Source: Saccharothrix luteola
GTDB taxonomy: Bacteria; Actinomycetota; Actinomycetes; Mycobacteriales; Pseudonocardiaceae
DNA length: 64,000 bases
Direction: 5' to 3'
Assembly (NCBI RefSeq): GCF_020859565.1
Contig: NZ_JAJHUO010000034.1
Span: forward strand, 1-64,000
Numbering within the stretch: position 1 is the stretch's first letter; every line of letters starts with the position of its first letter. The notes under the pieces are model-generated. The model saw nothing but the letters and a program-made list of their open reading frames with translations. It made no database searches and had not been told where the DNA came from. Shown here in pieces: positions 19,401 through 29,200 of the stretch. The position numbers and the translations under genes are program-made.

Positions 19401-22400
19401 TCGTCGGCCAGGACGGCTCCGCCACTTCCGGGTTCACCCTGCGGTACCAGCCGGCCGACGGCGGCCGGTGGGAGTTCGCAATGCCCAGGACGGACGCCGC
19501 GGCCGAGACCGGCGACCGGGTCCTGTCGACGGTCACCGCGCAGATCGACGAGTGGACGCACGTCGCGGGGGTCTTCGACACCGCGACCGGGCAACTGCGG
19601 CTCTACGTCGAAGGTCGGCCCGCCGGCACGGCCACGCACGCGGCCGGGTCGTGGAACGCCGCCGGACCGCTCCAGGTGGGGTGCGCGAAGTGGGCGGGAC
19701 AGGAGTGCGCGAACGCGTTCCACGGCAACGTCGACGAGCTGCGGGTGTACAGCAGGGCGTTGTCCGAGACCGAGGTGCAGGCCATCGTCGCGCAGTCGAA
19801 CGTGACCGAGGGCTGGTGGAAGCTGCACGGCAACACGATGGACAGCTCGGGTCGCGGTCGCAACGCGACGCCCTCCGGCACCCCCGGCTACACCGCGGGC
19901 GGCTACTCGGCCAACCCCGACCCGAAGAACCTCGCGCTCAGCCTCAACGGCCGGACCGACTTCGTGTCGGCGCCCCGCACGGTGAAGACGGACGAGAGCT
20001 TCTCGGTCGCCGCGTGGGTGAAGCTCGACCGGGTGGGTGAGACCAGCACGGCCGTGTCGCAGGACGGCGGCCACGTCTCCGCCTTCTTCCTCCAGACCAC
20101 GCCCGACGGGCGCTGGTCGTTCGCGGCGATGCCCGCCGACGTGGCCGGCCAACCGACGCCGGACCGGGTCGCCTCGCCGGGGTCCGCGCAGAAGGACCAG
20201 TGGACGCACCTGGTCGGCGTCTACGACGCGCGGGCCGGGCAGATCGAGTTGTACGTCAACGGGGTGTCGGCGGGTTCCGCGGCGCACAAGGCGGCGTTCG
20301 ACGCCGCCGGCGGGCTGCAGATCGGCCGGGGCAGGTGGAACGACGAGTCCGCGCACTACTTCCCCGGCGCGATCGGCGACGTGCGGGTGTACAGCCGGTC
20401 GATCTTCGCCGGTGAAGCTGCCCAGCTCGCCGGCCGCGACCTGTCGTTGGTGCACAACTGGCGCTTCGACGACAACGCGGGCGACGCGGTCGGCGGCCGG
20501 GCGGGCACACCGGTCGGCGGGACGTCGTTCGGCCCCGGTCGGACGGGCAGCGCCGCGGTGTTCAACGGGGTGTCCGGCGCGGTGTCGACCACCGGCGTCG
20601 ACCTGCGCGTCGACACCAGCTTCACCGTGTCGTCGTGGGTGTGGCTCAACGACAAGGGGCCGTACGGGTCGATCCGGACCGCGGTCGGCCTGGACGGCGA
20701 GCGGAACGGGAAGTTCCAGCTCGGGCACGAGTACGACCCCGACACGCGCACCCACGGCCACTGGTTCTTCAGCATGCCGGAGTCGGAGGCCAGTAGTGGT
20801 GTGGTGGCCACGGCCGCCGTGTCGACGCTGCCGACGGAGATCAACGCCTGGGTGCACCTGACCGGCGTGTACGACGCCTCGATCGGCAAGCTGTGGCTCT
20901 ACGTCAACGGGGCGCGGGTCGGCGACGGCACCCTGAACACGCCGTGGAACTCCGCCGGCGGCCTGCAAGTCGGCCGCGGCGCCGTCGACGGCTCCCACCA
21001 GCGGTACTGGCCGGGCAAGGTGGACGACGTCCGGGTCTACACCGGGACGCTGGACCCGGCTCGGGTCACCGCGCTGGTCGCCTCCTACCCCGCGCAGGAC
21101 CCGCCGGCGGAGGTGCCCGTCCCGGCCGGCCGGTGGGCGTTCGACGAGAACACCGGTTCGGTGGCCGGGGACTCGGTGGGGGACAACCACATGACCCTCA
21201 CCGGCACCAGGTGGCACGGCGGCCGGGGCACGATCGGCGTGTGGCTGGACAGCGCGACGGCGGCCCACGCCCAGACCGCGCGGCCACCGGTGCACACCGA
21301 TCAGAGCTTCTCGGTGACCGGGTGGGCCTACCGCAGCGGGGTGGCCGCGCAGCGCCGGACGTTCCTGGCCCAGGACGGTGATCAGGCCAGCGCGTTCCAG
21401 CTGTACTTCGACGTCGGCGGCGTGGACCGGTGGGTGGTGGCGGCGCCCGGCGCCGACAGCTCCACCGTCACCACGCTCACCTCGTCGGTGGCGACCCCGC
21501 GCGACAGCTGGGCGCACCTGGGCCTGGTCTACGACGCGACGGCGCACCTGCTGAAGCTGTACGTCAACGGCCAGGTGGTCGGCGCCAGGTCCGGTGTCAC
21601 GCTCAACGCCGCCGACGGGCCGCTGAGCGTCGGCCGGGCCAAGCGCGGCGGGCAGAACGTCGACTTCTTCCACGGCGCGGTGGACGACGTCCGCACGTTC
21701 GGCGGGGTGCTGACGGACGCGGAGGTGCGCGCGGTGCACGACGACGTGCCGCCCGCGGGCGTCGGGTACTGGCCGATGGACGACGCGACCGGCACAACCG
21801 CCAAGGACGTGTCCTACCGGAAGAACGACTTCAAGCTGACCGGCGGGACGACCTGGGCGAAGGGTCCGATCGGCGGTGCGCTGAAGTTCAACGGCGTGGA
21901 CGGCGCCGGCGTCGCGGCCGACGGCGCGGGCAACCACCTCGACAGCCGGACGGTGTCGGCGTGGGTCAGGCTGGACGGCAAGACCAAGACCGGCACGGCG
22001 TTCGCCCAGGACGGGCAGCGGATGAGCGGTTTCGTGCTCCAGTACCGCGCCGAGCTCGACCGCTGGGTGTTCGCGATCCCCGAACGCGACGACGACGCGG
22101 CGGCCCCGGTGTCCGCGGTGTCCGACCAACCACCGGTGGTGGGCGCGTGGACGTACCTGGTCGGCGTGTACGACCACGGTGCACGTCAGCTGCGGCTCTA
22201 CGTCGACGGCCGGCTCGCGGGGGTCCGCGACGGCGCGGTCGGCTGGCAGGCGGGCGTGCTGACCGTCGGCCGGGGCAAGCGGCAGGGCCAGGCCGCGGAC
22301 TTCTTCGCGGGCGCCGTCAGCGACGTGCGGGTGGCCCTCGGCGTCACGCCGGCCGACGAGATCCAGCAGCGCTCGTCCTACCCGCTGCCGCTCGGCGGGC

Positions 22401-23164
22401 AGCTGGGCCGGTTCGTCAACGCCGCGGGCGACCGCTACACCGCCGGCGACGCCGGGAGCCACACCGCTCCCTTCGCGGAGGTCCCGGCGGGCTATCGGTT
22501 CCAAACGCCCCTCGGCCTGCAACCGACGGGTTCGGTGTCGGGCACCAGGACGTTGTACGCGTGCCTGTTCCTCGGCGTCGACGAGTTCACGTCGCTCCAG
22601 GAGGACTGCGAGGGGCAGGTGAAGCTCGGTGTGGCGGGCACGGTGTACGACCTCACGCCCCCGTCCGGGGTGCCGACGTTGCCGGTGCACCGGTGCCGCG
22701 CCGGCCGCGACCACTTCGAGTCCAACGACGCGGCGTGCGACGGCGTGCCGGGCGTGGTGAACGAGGGGTTGATCGGGCACACCATCGCCTACGCGCCGCT
22801 GAGGCGGTACTTCGACCCGTACACCGGCCACCACCAGTTGACCGTGCACGGCGGTTATCCGGGTTACCGGGCCGAGAGCACGCGTGGTCTGGTCGCGATG
22901 ACGCAGCAGCCGGGGACCCAGCCGCTGTTCAGCTGCTTGCGCGGGCGTGACGAGTTCAGTTCGCTCGACGCGGCGTGCGAAGGGGCGCAGTTGGTGGCGC
23001 GCCTGGGTTACGTGTGGACCGAGGCGCCGGCCGGCCAGTCCAGCCACGCGCTGTACCGGTGCCTGCTGCCCTACGGCGGCCACATGACCACCCGCAGCGA
23101 CAACTGCGAAGGCGCGGGCGTCCTGCCGGAGAAGCAGCTCGGCTACGTGCTGTCCAGCCTCTGA
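16415..23164 (+). CDS. Giant secreted protein with six LamG domains
   Basis: About 2249 residues. The GTG at 16415 (or 16418) is the start: GAGGGGG lies 6 nt upstream and the signal peptide (FLRAAPLLLAGLTIVSLTV) follows. Residues about 60-300 resemble the N-terminal module of actinobacterial RHS-type proteins; about 320-480 look like a DNRLRE stalk segment (YFQFDTAPLAGADIISATL). Six LamG/concanavalin-like domains begin near residues 705, 912, 1129, 1342, 1567 and 1781, each with a W-x-F-D opening and a LYVNG strand. The C-terminal 250 residues hold four C-x2-4-G-x-D-x-F-x-S-x4-C-x-G repeats of a DUF5648-like type, probable disulfide units. Likely an adhesive surface protein. A terminator separates it from the RHS gene, but the co-orientation suggests a functional pair. 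Confidence 0.85.
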   Translation: MVRRFAARRAFLRAAPLLLAGLTIVSLTVPVTAGVAHAAPAGPPPAAPVTEAATEAEAVEAARAQGSRVEITGQRTETSTVFVEPNGVHTAEFSPGPVRVWNGAAWAPVDTTLEVRSDGSIAARSTTAGVTLSAGGRGPLARLSRGGRAMDWSWPGELPEPVLEGSLATYREVLPGVDLRMRATADGFTQHLVIKNRDAAKNPALAGIRMDAKADGLDLRVHGDGAVELVDGAGAPVFAAQRSLMWDSPQVPLPPKDRPQPRAADRADPANHRREAAVAVRKDGSGLVLVPDQALLADPLTSYPVVVDPGWYTPGPARWAVGYERTGQVYVGNANDEETMSDGSWTGRPAKVGHTDDGNWNTRSYFQFDTAPLAGADIISATLKAPTVWSYAGCGGATTTHEMWAMDQSFDALTFDPPKGYLVSNDGIPAVHRGCTYSEAWFNTTTVNTTGPSQYLLKAADKVLGGNGSWRKYDSAGVKLSVNYNRKPDAPAELRTDPPLPAPCRWCGGIPYLATDSVTLQARLTDRDGDSLRPVWRVSGEANDRVGGYLGSNNWFNEGVSLVGRDGQQVSWTVRGNDGTADGPTANGPGPFGVERVKPLTPLVRGALYRDDNQWHGGVGVLGDFTFSIPSGGIITPATKAVDHYLYGWQYPPTKKVDAQSLGGPATVRLAPEHDGPQTLYVQAVNRGGKPSDTEEYRVYVRAGNGPRAHYSFEGNAEDDAYLGDRHGTAVGEPTYVPGAVGSAIQLNGTTRTVTAASSVDTDKSFSVSAWARLDQLGADGTVVAEDGAHTSGFRLGVLADGRWSFSMTTSDTATATPTAALSAQPAQEDAWTHLAGVYDSATRRAYLYVNGEQAGTHVRPPAFNATAGLRIGSAKAGDEVTGYFPGAIDDVGLYDRVLDHATIRSQVSHADVRAGHWTFDEGTGSTAGNSAGGQALVLSAGNAFTSDGAIGGGVHFDGGGVHAFSSGPVVRTDTALSVAAWVKIDKDGKDAVRTVVGQDGSATSGFTLRYQPADGGRWEFAMPRTDAAAETGDRVLSTVTAQIDEWTHVAGVFDTATGQLRLYVEGRPAGTATHAAGSWNAAGPLQVGCAKWAGQECANAFHGNVDELRVYSRALSETEVQAIVAQSNVTEGWWKLHGNTMDSSGRGRNATPSGTPGYTAGGYSANPDPKNLALSLNGRTDFVSAPRTVKTDESFSVAAWVKLDRVGETSTAVSQDGGHVSAFFLQTTPDGRWSFAAMPADVAGQPTPDRVASPGSAQKDQWTHLVGVYDARAGQIELYVNGVSAGSAAHKAAFDAAGGLQIGRGRWNDESAHYFPGAIGDVRVYSRSIFAGEAAQLAGRDLSLVHNWRFDDNAGDAVGGRAGTPVGGTSFGPGRTGSAAVFNGVSGAVSTTGVDLRVDTSFTVSSWVWLNDKGPYGSIRTAVGLDGERNGKFQLGHEYDPDTRTHGHWFFSMPESEASSGVVATAAVSTLPTEINAWVHLTGVYDASIGKLWLYVNGARVGDGTLNTPWNSAGGLQVGRGAVDGSHQRYWPGKVDDVRVYTGTLDPARVTALVASYPAQDPPAEVPVPAGRWAFDENTGSVAGDSVGDNHMTLTGTRWHGGRGTIGVWLDSATAAHAQTARPPVHTDQSFSVTGWAYRSGVAAQRRTFLAQDGDQASAFQLYFDVGGVDRWVVAAPGADSSTVTTLTSSVATPRDSWAHLGLVYDATAHLLKLYVNGQVVGARSGVTLNAADGPLSVGRAKRGGQNVDFFHGAVDDVRTFGGVLTDAEVRAVHDDVPPAGVGYWPMDDATGTTAKDVSYRKNDFKLTGGTTWAKGPIGGALKFNGVDGAGVAADGAGNHLDSRTVSAWVRLDGKTKTGTAFAQDGQRMSGFVLQYRAELDRWVFAIPERDDDAAAPVSAVSDQPPVVGAWTYLVGVYDHGARQLRLYVDGRLAGVRDGAVGWQAGVLTVGRGKRQGQAADFFAGAVSDVRVALGVTPADEIQQRSSYPLPLGGQLGRFVNAAGDRYTAGDAGSHTAPFAEVPAGYRFQTPLGLQPTGSVSGTRTLYACLFLGVDEFTSLQEDCEGQVKLGVAGTVYDLTPPSGVPTLPVHRCRAGRDHFESNDAACDGVPGVVNEGLIGHTIAYAPLRRYFDPYTGHHQLTVHGGYPGYRAESTRGLVAMTQQPGTQPLFSCLRGRDEFSSLDAACEGAQLVARLGYVWTEAPAGQSSHALYRCLLPYGGHMTTRSDNCEGAGVLPEKQLGYVLSSL

Positions 23165-23170
23165 CCCCGT

Positions 23171-23205
23171 CGGATCCCGTTCCCGGCGCACGGGAACGGG
23201 ATCCG
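23171..23205. terminator. Strong hairpin after the LamG gene
   Basis: 14-bp perfect stem (23171-23184 with 23192-23205) and a 7-nt loop, 7 nt after the stop. No U-tract, as is usual in high-GC actinobacteria. Confidence 0.8.
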
Positions 23206-23252
23206 CCCCCGCTTCGGACACCCTTGTGGTTCCGCACGTTCTGGAGGACGTC

Positions 23253-26200
23253 GTGCGACACGGCAGATCGGCTCGTCCCGCCCTGCGACGGACAGCCGTC
23301 GCGATTTCCGCTCTGATGCTCGTGACCGCGGCGCAGGCGGTCGTGCCGTCCGCCGCGAACGCCGCCGGCGGCCCGTCGGTGCCGCTGCCGGACACCCCGT
23401 CGACGTCGGTGACCAAGGAGACGCAGGAGCCGCGCCCACCGGACCAGGCGACGACCAGCGCCCTGCGGGGCGACCAACCCACCGGGCAGGGCAGCTCGCT
23501 GCCGGGTGCGGGCAACACGCAGGCCACGTCGTTGTCGGCGTCGGCGTCGTGGTCGGTGTCCGCCTACACGGGCACCTTCAGCTGGTCCTACCCGTTCCGC
23601 GTGCCGCCGGTGCCGGGCGGGCTGGAGCCCAAGCTGGCCCTGTCGTACTCGTCCTCCGCCGTGGACGGGCGCACCAGCAGCACCAACAACCAGGCGTCGT
23701 GGGTCGGTGACGGCTGGGACCTCACGCCGGGCTTCGTGGAGCGGACCTACGGCAGCTGCGCGGACGACGCCAACCACAGCGGGAAGAAGACCGGCGACCT
23801 GTGCTGGCGCAGCGACAACGCCAACGCCTCCTACAACGGATCGGCCGGGCCGCTGATCCGGGACGACGCGAGCGGGGCGTGGCGGCCCAAGGGCGACGAC
23901 GGCTCGCGGGTGGAGAAGCTGCCCGGCGCGGACAACGGCGCGCAGGGCGGTGAGCACTGGAAGATCACCACGGTCGACGGCACGCAGTACTTCTTCGGCT
24001 CGCAGCAGGACTCGCGGTCCACGTGGACGGTGCCCGTGTTCGGCGCCAACGCCGGCGAGCCGTGCCACGGCGCCGACTTCGACAGCTCCTCGTGCACCCA
24101 GGCGTGGCGGTGGAACCTGGACAAGGTCGTCGACCGGCACGGCAACGTGGTCCGCTACTACTACACGCCCGAGACCGACAACTACGGGTTCAACCTGAAG
24201 GACACCCCGGTGTCCTACGTCCGCGGCGGCACCCTGGAGCGCATCGACTACGGCCTGCGCGAGGGCGTCGCCGGCGAGGCGGTCGGCCGGGTCGTGTTCG
24301 ACGTCGCCGACCGCTGCGTCCCCGGCGCCACCGCCTGCGACCGGGCGCACCCGGAGAACTGGCCGGACGTGCCGTGGGACTCCACCTGCGAATCGGCGCC
24401 GTGCACTAAGAAGTACTCGCCCTCGTTCTTCTCCACCAAGCGGCTCGACACCGTGCGGACCCAGGTGCGCCGGGCGAGCGGCCTGGCCGACGTCGACTCC
24501 TGGAAGCTGGACCACCAGTTCCCCGACCCGGGTGACGGCGGCAAGGCGTCGTTGTGGCTCAAGGGTGTGACGCACACCGGTCTGGTGGGCGGCAGCATCA
24601 CGCTGCCCCAGGTGACCTTCGAGGGCCGGGCGATGGCCAACCGGGTCAAGGGACCCACGGCCGACGGCTACGCCCCGCTGCTGCGCTACCGGGTCACCGG
24701 CATCGTGTCGGAGTCCGGCGGCGTGGTCGACGTGCACTACGCGGACCCGGACTGCGTGTGGGGCTCGTCGATGCCCGACGAGGCGCACCCGGAGCACAAC
24801 GCCTCGCGCTGCTTCCCGGTGCGCTGGGTGCCCGGCACCGGTTACGACCCGCGGGTCGACTACTTCCACAAGTACGTGGTCGACACCGTCACCCAGCTCG
24901 ACCGCTACGGCAGTTCGGTCGGCGACGTGACCGCCTACGAGTACCTCGACGGCGCGGCCTGGCACTACGACACCTCGGAGTTCACCCCGCCGGACAAGAA
25001 GACCTGGAACGAGTTCCGCGGCTTCGGCCGCGTCCGGGTCCGCCGCGGCGACGGCAAGGACGGCCCGAAGACGTTGTCCGAGCAGCGCTTCCACCGCGGC
25101 ATGCACGCGGACACCCTGCCCGACAACGGGTCGCGCCCCGTGACGCTGACCGACTCCGAGGGCAACGCCCGCGTGGACGAGGACTGGTTGGCGGGCTACC
25201 CGTTCGAGCAGACGTCGTTCGACGGCGACGGCGGCGACCCGATCGGCAAGACCCTGTCGTGGCCCTCCTGGCGCGGTCCGACGGCCACCAGGGCAGGGCT
25301 CAAGGCGTACTGGACCGGCACGACCACCACCAAGTCCTACACCGCGCTGGACGGCGGCCGGGGTTGGCGGGTGAGCAAGACCGACAACGAGTTCGACGAC
25401 GTCGGCCTGCCCACGAAGGTCAACCGGGTCGCCGACCTGGCCAAGCCCGAGGACGCCAAGTGCAGCACCACCACCTACGTCCGCAACACCGGCGCCTGGG
25501 TGCTGGCGCTGCCGTCGCGGGTGCAGACCGTCGGCGCCGCCTGCGACAAGACGCCGGTGTTCCCCGACCACGCCATCTCCGACCTGCGGACGTCCTACGA
25601 CGGCCAGGACTTCGGCGTCGCGCCGACCAAGGGTGACATCACCAGGACCGAGCAGCTCGCCGAGCACCCGGCGTCGGGTCCGGTCTACGTCACCACCAGC
25701 ACCGCCACCTACGACGGCTACGGCCGCCCCCTGACCGTGACCGATCCGCTGAACCGGACGACGAAGACGGCCTACACGCCGACCACCGGCGGTCCGGTGA
25801 CCAAGGTGGTCCTGACCAACCCCGCCGGGTTCGAGACGGCCACCGAGTTCGAGCCCGCGTGGGGCGTGCCGACCAAGGCGACCGACGCCAACCTGCGGGT
25901 CGACGAGAGCGCCTACGACGCGCTGGGGCGGTTGACCGACAGCTGGCTGCCCAACCGGCCGCGGGCGGGCAACACCCCGAACACCAGCTTCACCTACCTG
26001 GTGCGCAACGACGCTCCCACCGCCGTCACGACGAAGACCATCGGCCCCAACGGCAGGTACACCAGCTCGGTCGTGCTCCACGACGGCCTGCTGCGCCCGC
26101 GGCAGTCCCAGGCGCCGGCCGTCGGCGGTGGCCGACTGCTGGCCGACACCCGCTACGACTCGCACGGCAGGCCGTGGAAGTCGACGCGGCCGTACTACAA

Positions 26201-29200
26201 CTCGGGTGCGGTGGACACCGACCTCTGGTCGGCCGCCGACAGCGCCGTCCCGGGCATGACCACCACCGAGTACGACGGCGCGGGCCGCACGACCGCGTCG
26301 GTGTTCCGCGTGACCGGTGACGAGAAGTGGCGTGCCACCACCGGTTACGGCGGTGACCGGGTGTACCGCACGCCGCCGCCCGGCGGCACCGCGACCACGG
26401 TCGTCAACGACGCCCACGGCCGCACCGCGGAGCTGTGGCAGCACAAGGGCGCCACGCCCACCGGCGAGCACGACACGACGAAGTACACCTACACGGTGGG
26501 CGGTCAGCTCGCGACGACCGTCGACCCGGCGGGCAACACCTGGTCGTGGACCTACGACCAGCGCGGCCGGATGATCCACGCCAAGGACCCGGACAAGGGC
26601 GACGGCTACTCCACCTACGACGCCGCCGGCCAGCTCCTGTCCACAACGGACTCGACGGGCCAGAAGCTGGTGCACGGCTACGACGTGCTCGGCCGCCGGA
26701 CCACGCTGCACCGCGACAGCACGACCGGCAGGCTGCTGGCCAAGTGGGACTACGACACCGCCTACAAGGGCAAGGGCATGCTCGCGGCGGCCACCCGGTA
26801 CGACGGCGACGGCAACGCCTACGCCACCAAGGTCCCCAACTACAACCCGCTCTACCAGCCGGGCGCCGTCGACGTGGTCATCCCCGCCTCCGAGGCTGGG
26901 CTGGCCGACACCTACACCACCGTGTTCGGCTACAACCCCGACGGCAGCCTCGCCGCGGAGGGCCTGCCCAAGGCGGGCAACCTGGCCGCCGAGACCGTCA
27001 TGCACACCTACGACGACCTCGGCCTGCCGGAGGAGACCTCCGGCGCCGACGGCAACTCCACGGTGTTCATCGCCTCCGGCACCGACTACACCCGCTACGG
27101 CGAGTTCGCGCAGGTCACCCTGGGAACCGCCGGTCGGCGGGCGTGGATCTCCAACTACTACGAGGACGGCAGCCGCAGGCTCAAGACCTCGATCGTGGAC
27201 GCCGAGGTCCCGGCGCCGATGCAGGCCAAGGTCGACTACACCTACGACGCGGCCGGCAACATCACCGGGATCTCCGACGCACCGACCGGGGCGGTCCCCG
27301 ACCACCAGTGCTTCGACTACGACCACCTCCTGCGGATGGTCGAGGCGTGGACGCCCGGCAACGGCGACTGCGGCACGGCGCCGAAGAAGGACGCCCTGGG
27401 CGGCGCGGCGCCGTACTGGCACACCTACACCTACGACGTCACCGGCAACCGGACCTCCGAGGTCCTGCACGGCGTCGGCACGGCCGCGGACGTGACCCGG
27501 ACCTACCACTACCCGCGGCCCGGCCAGGCCCAGCCCCACGCGCTGAAGTCGGTCGACACGGTCGGCCTGAACGGCACGACCGAGGACACCTACACCTACG
27601 ACGCGACGGGCAACACCAAGACCCGCGCCATCGCGGGCGAGCCGGCGGCGCACGAGCTGGACTGGGACGTCGAGGGCCGGCTCAAGTCCGACAAGGCGGG
27701 CACAGCGATCACGTCGTTCGTCTACGACGCGGACGGCGGACGGCTGCTCCGCAAGGACCCGACCAGCGTCACGCTGTACCTGGGGTCGCAGGAGATCAGG
27801 CTCGACAAGGCCACCAAGGCCAAGACCACCACCCGCTACTACAGCCACGGCGGCCGGGTCGTCGCCCAACGCACCGCGACCGGCGTGGGTGGGCTGACGT
27901 GGTTGGCCTCCGACCACCAGGGCACCGCGCAGATCGCCGTCCAGCCGGGCACGATGAAGGTGACCAAGCGCCGCGCGCTGCCGTTCGGCGGGGTGCGCGG
28001 CGCGGCCGTGGCGTGGGCCAACGACCGCGGGTTCGTCGGGGGCACGAACGACGCGAACGGCCTGACCCACCTGGGCGCCCGCGAGTACGACCCGTCGACC
28101 GGGCGGTTCATCTCGGTGGACCCGTTGCTGGTGCCGAGCGATCCGCAGCGGCTCAACGCCTACGCCTACGCCAACAACAGCCCGGCGACGTTCAGCGACC
28201 CGTCCGGCCTGATCTTCAACTGCGGACCGGACAACGTGGGCTGCGGTGGCATCCCGGGCGACCCGCCGCCGTCGGACGCCGCGAAGGACGCGTGGAACAA
28301 CCGCGGTGGGCCCGGCGCGGGCGACTCGTCCGGCACCACGAGCGTGACGATCGAGAACGTCGTCTGCGGGCCGGTCAGGACCGTCTTCATCAACCCGGAC
28401 AACAACGCGGACCTGTCGGGCTACCTGCTGACGATGACGACCGTGCAGTACACGGGGATCCTGCACACCCCGCCCTGCACCGCGGTCGGTTCCAACTTCT
28501 GCTTCGACAAGGGCGGCGACTCCCTGATCGGGTGGGAGGAGACCGTCGCGGTCACGGCGACCAAGTACCAGTGCAGCGAGCACGACCAGACACCGGGCTG
28601 CGGACCGTTCGTCTCCCAGGGTGGGCCGACGGCCGGTGAGGCGTTCGCGGAACTGGGCAAGCTGATCTTCGACCCGACCGCGTGCGTCGGATCGGGCGCC
28701 AGCGCCGGCGGCTGCACCGTCGAGATCGCCGGGATCCTGCCGGTGGGCAAGATCCTCAAGGGCGCCAAGATCGCCGGCGAGGCCCTGCAGTCGGCGGTGA
28801 AGGCGTGCCACAGCTTCGTCGGCGAGACGTCGGTGCTGATGGCGGACGGCTCCACCAAGCCGATCTCCGAGGTGCGGGTCGGCGACCGGGTGAAGGCCAC
28901 CGACCCGGAGACGGGCGAGACCACCGACCGCGAGGTCACCGCGACGTTCGTGCACGGCGACGAAGGCGACGCCCTGGTCACCCTGACCGTCACCGCGCAG
29001 GACGGCTCGCAGGGCACCGTGGAGGGCACGTCCTGGCACCCGGTGTGGCTCGTCGAGGAACAGCGATTCGTCAACCTGGGCGACCTGAAGCCGGGCCAGC
29101 ACCTGTCGGCCGCCGACGGCTCCTCACCGACCATCACCGCCGTCCAGTCCCACTCCCGCCAGGCAACCGTCTACGACCTGACCGTCGACACCGTCCACAC

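Noticed and set aside
16109..23527. Very long leftward open frame (about 2470 codons) opposite the LamG gene
   Set aside because: Arg/Gly/Val-rich with no domains; typical antisense shadow of a high-GC gene. The rightward frame has signal peptide, ribosome site and domains.
22956..29102. Leftward open frame of about 2050 codons opposite the RHS gene
   Set aside because: Antisense shadow with low-complexity composition and no motifs; the RHS frame explains the region.
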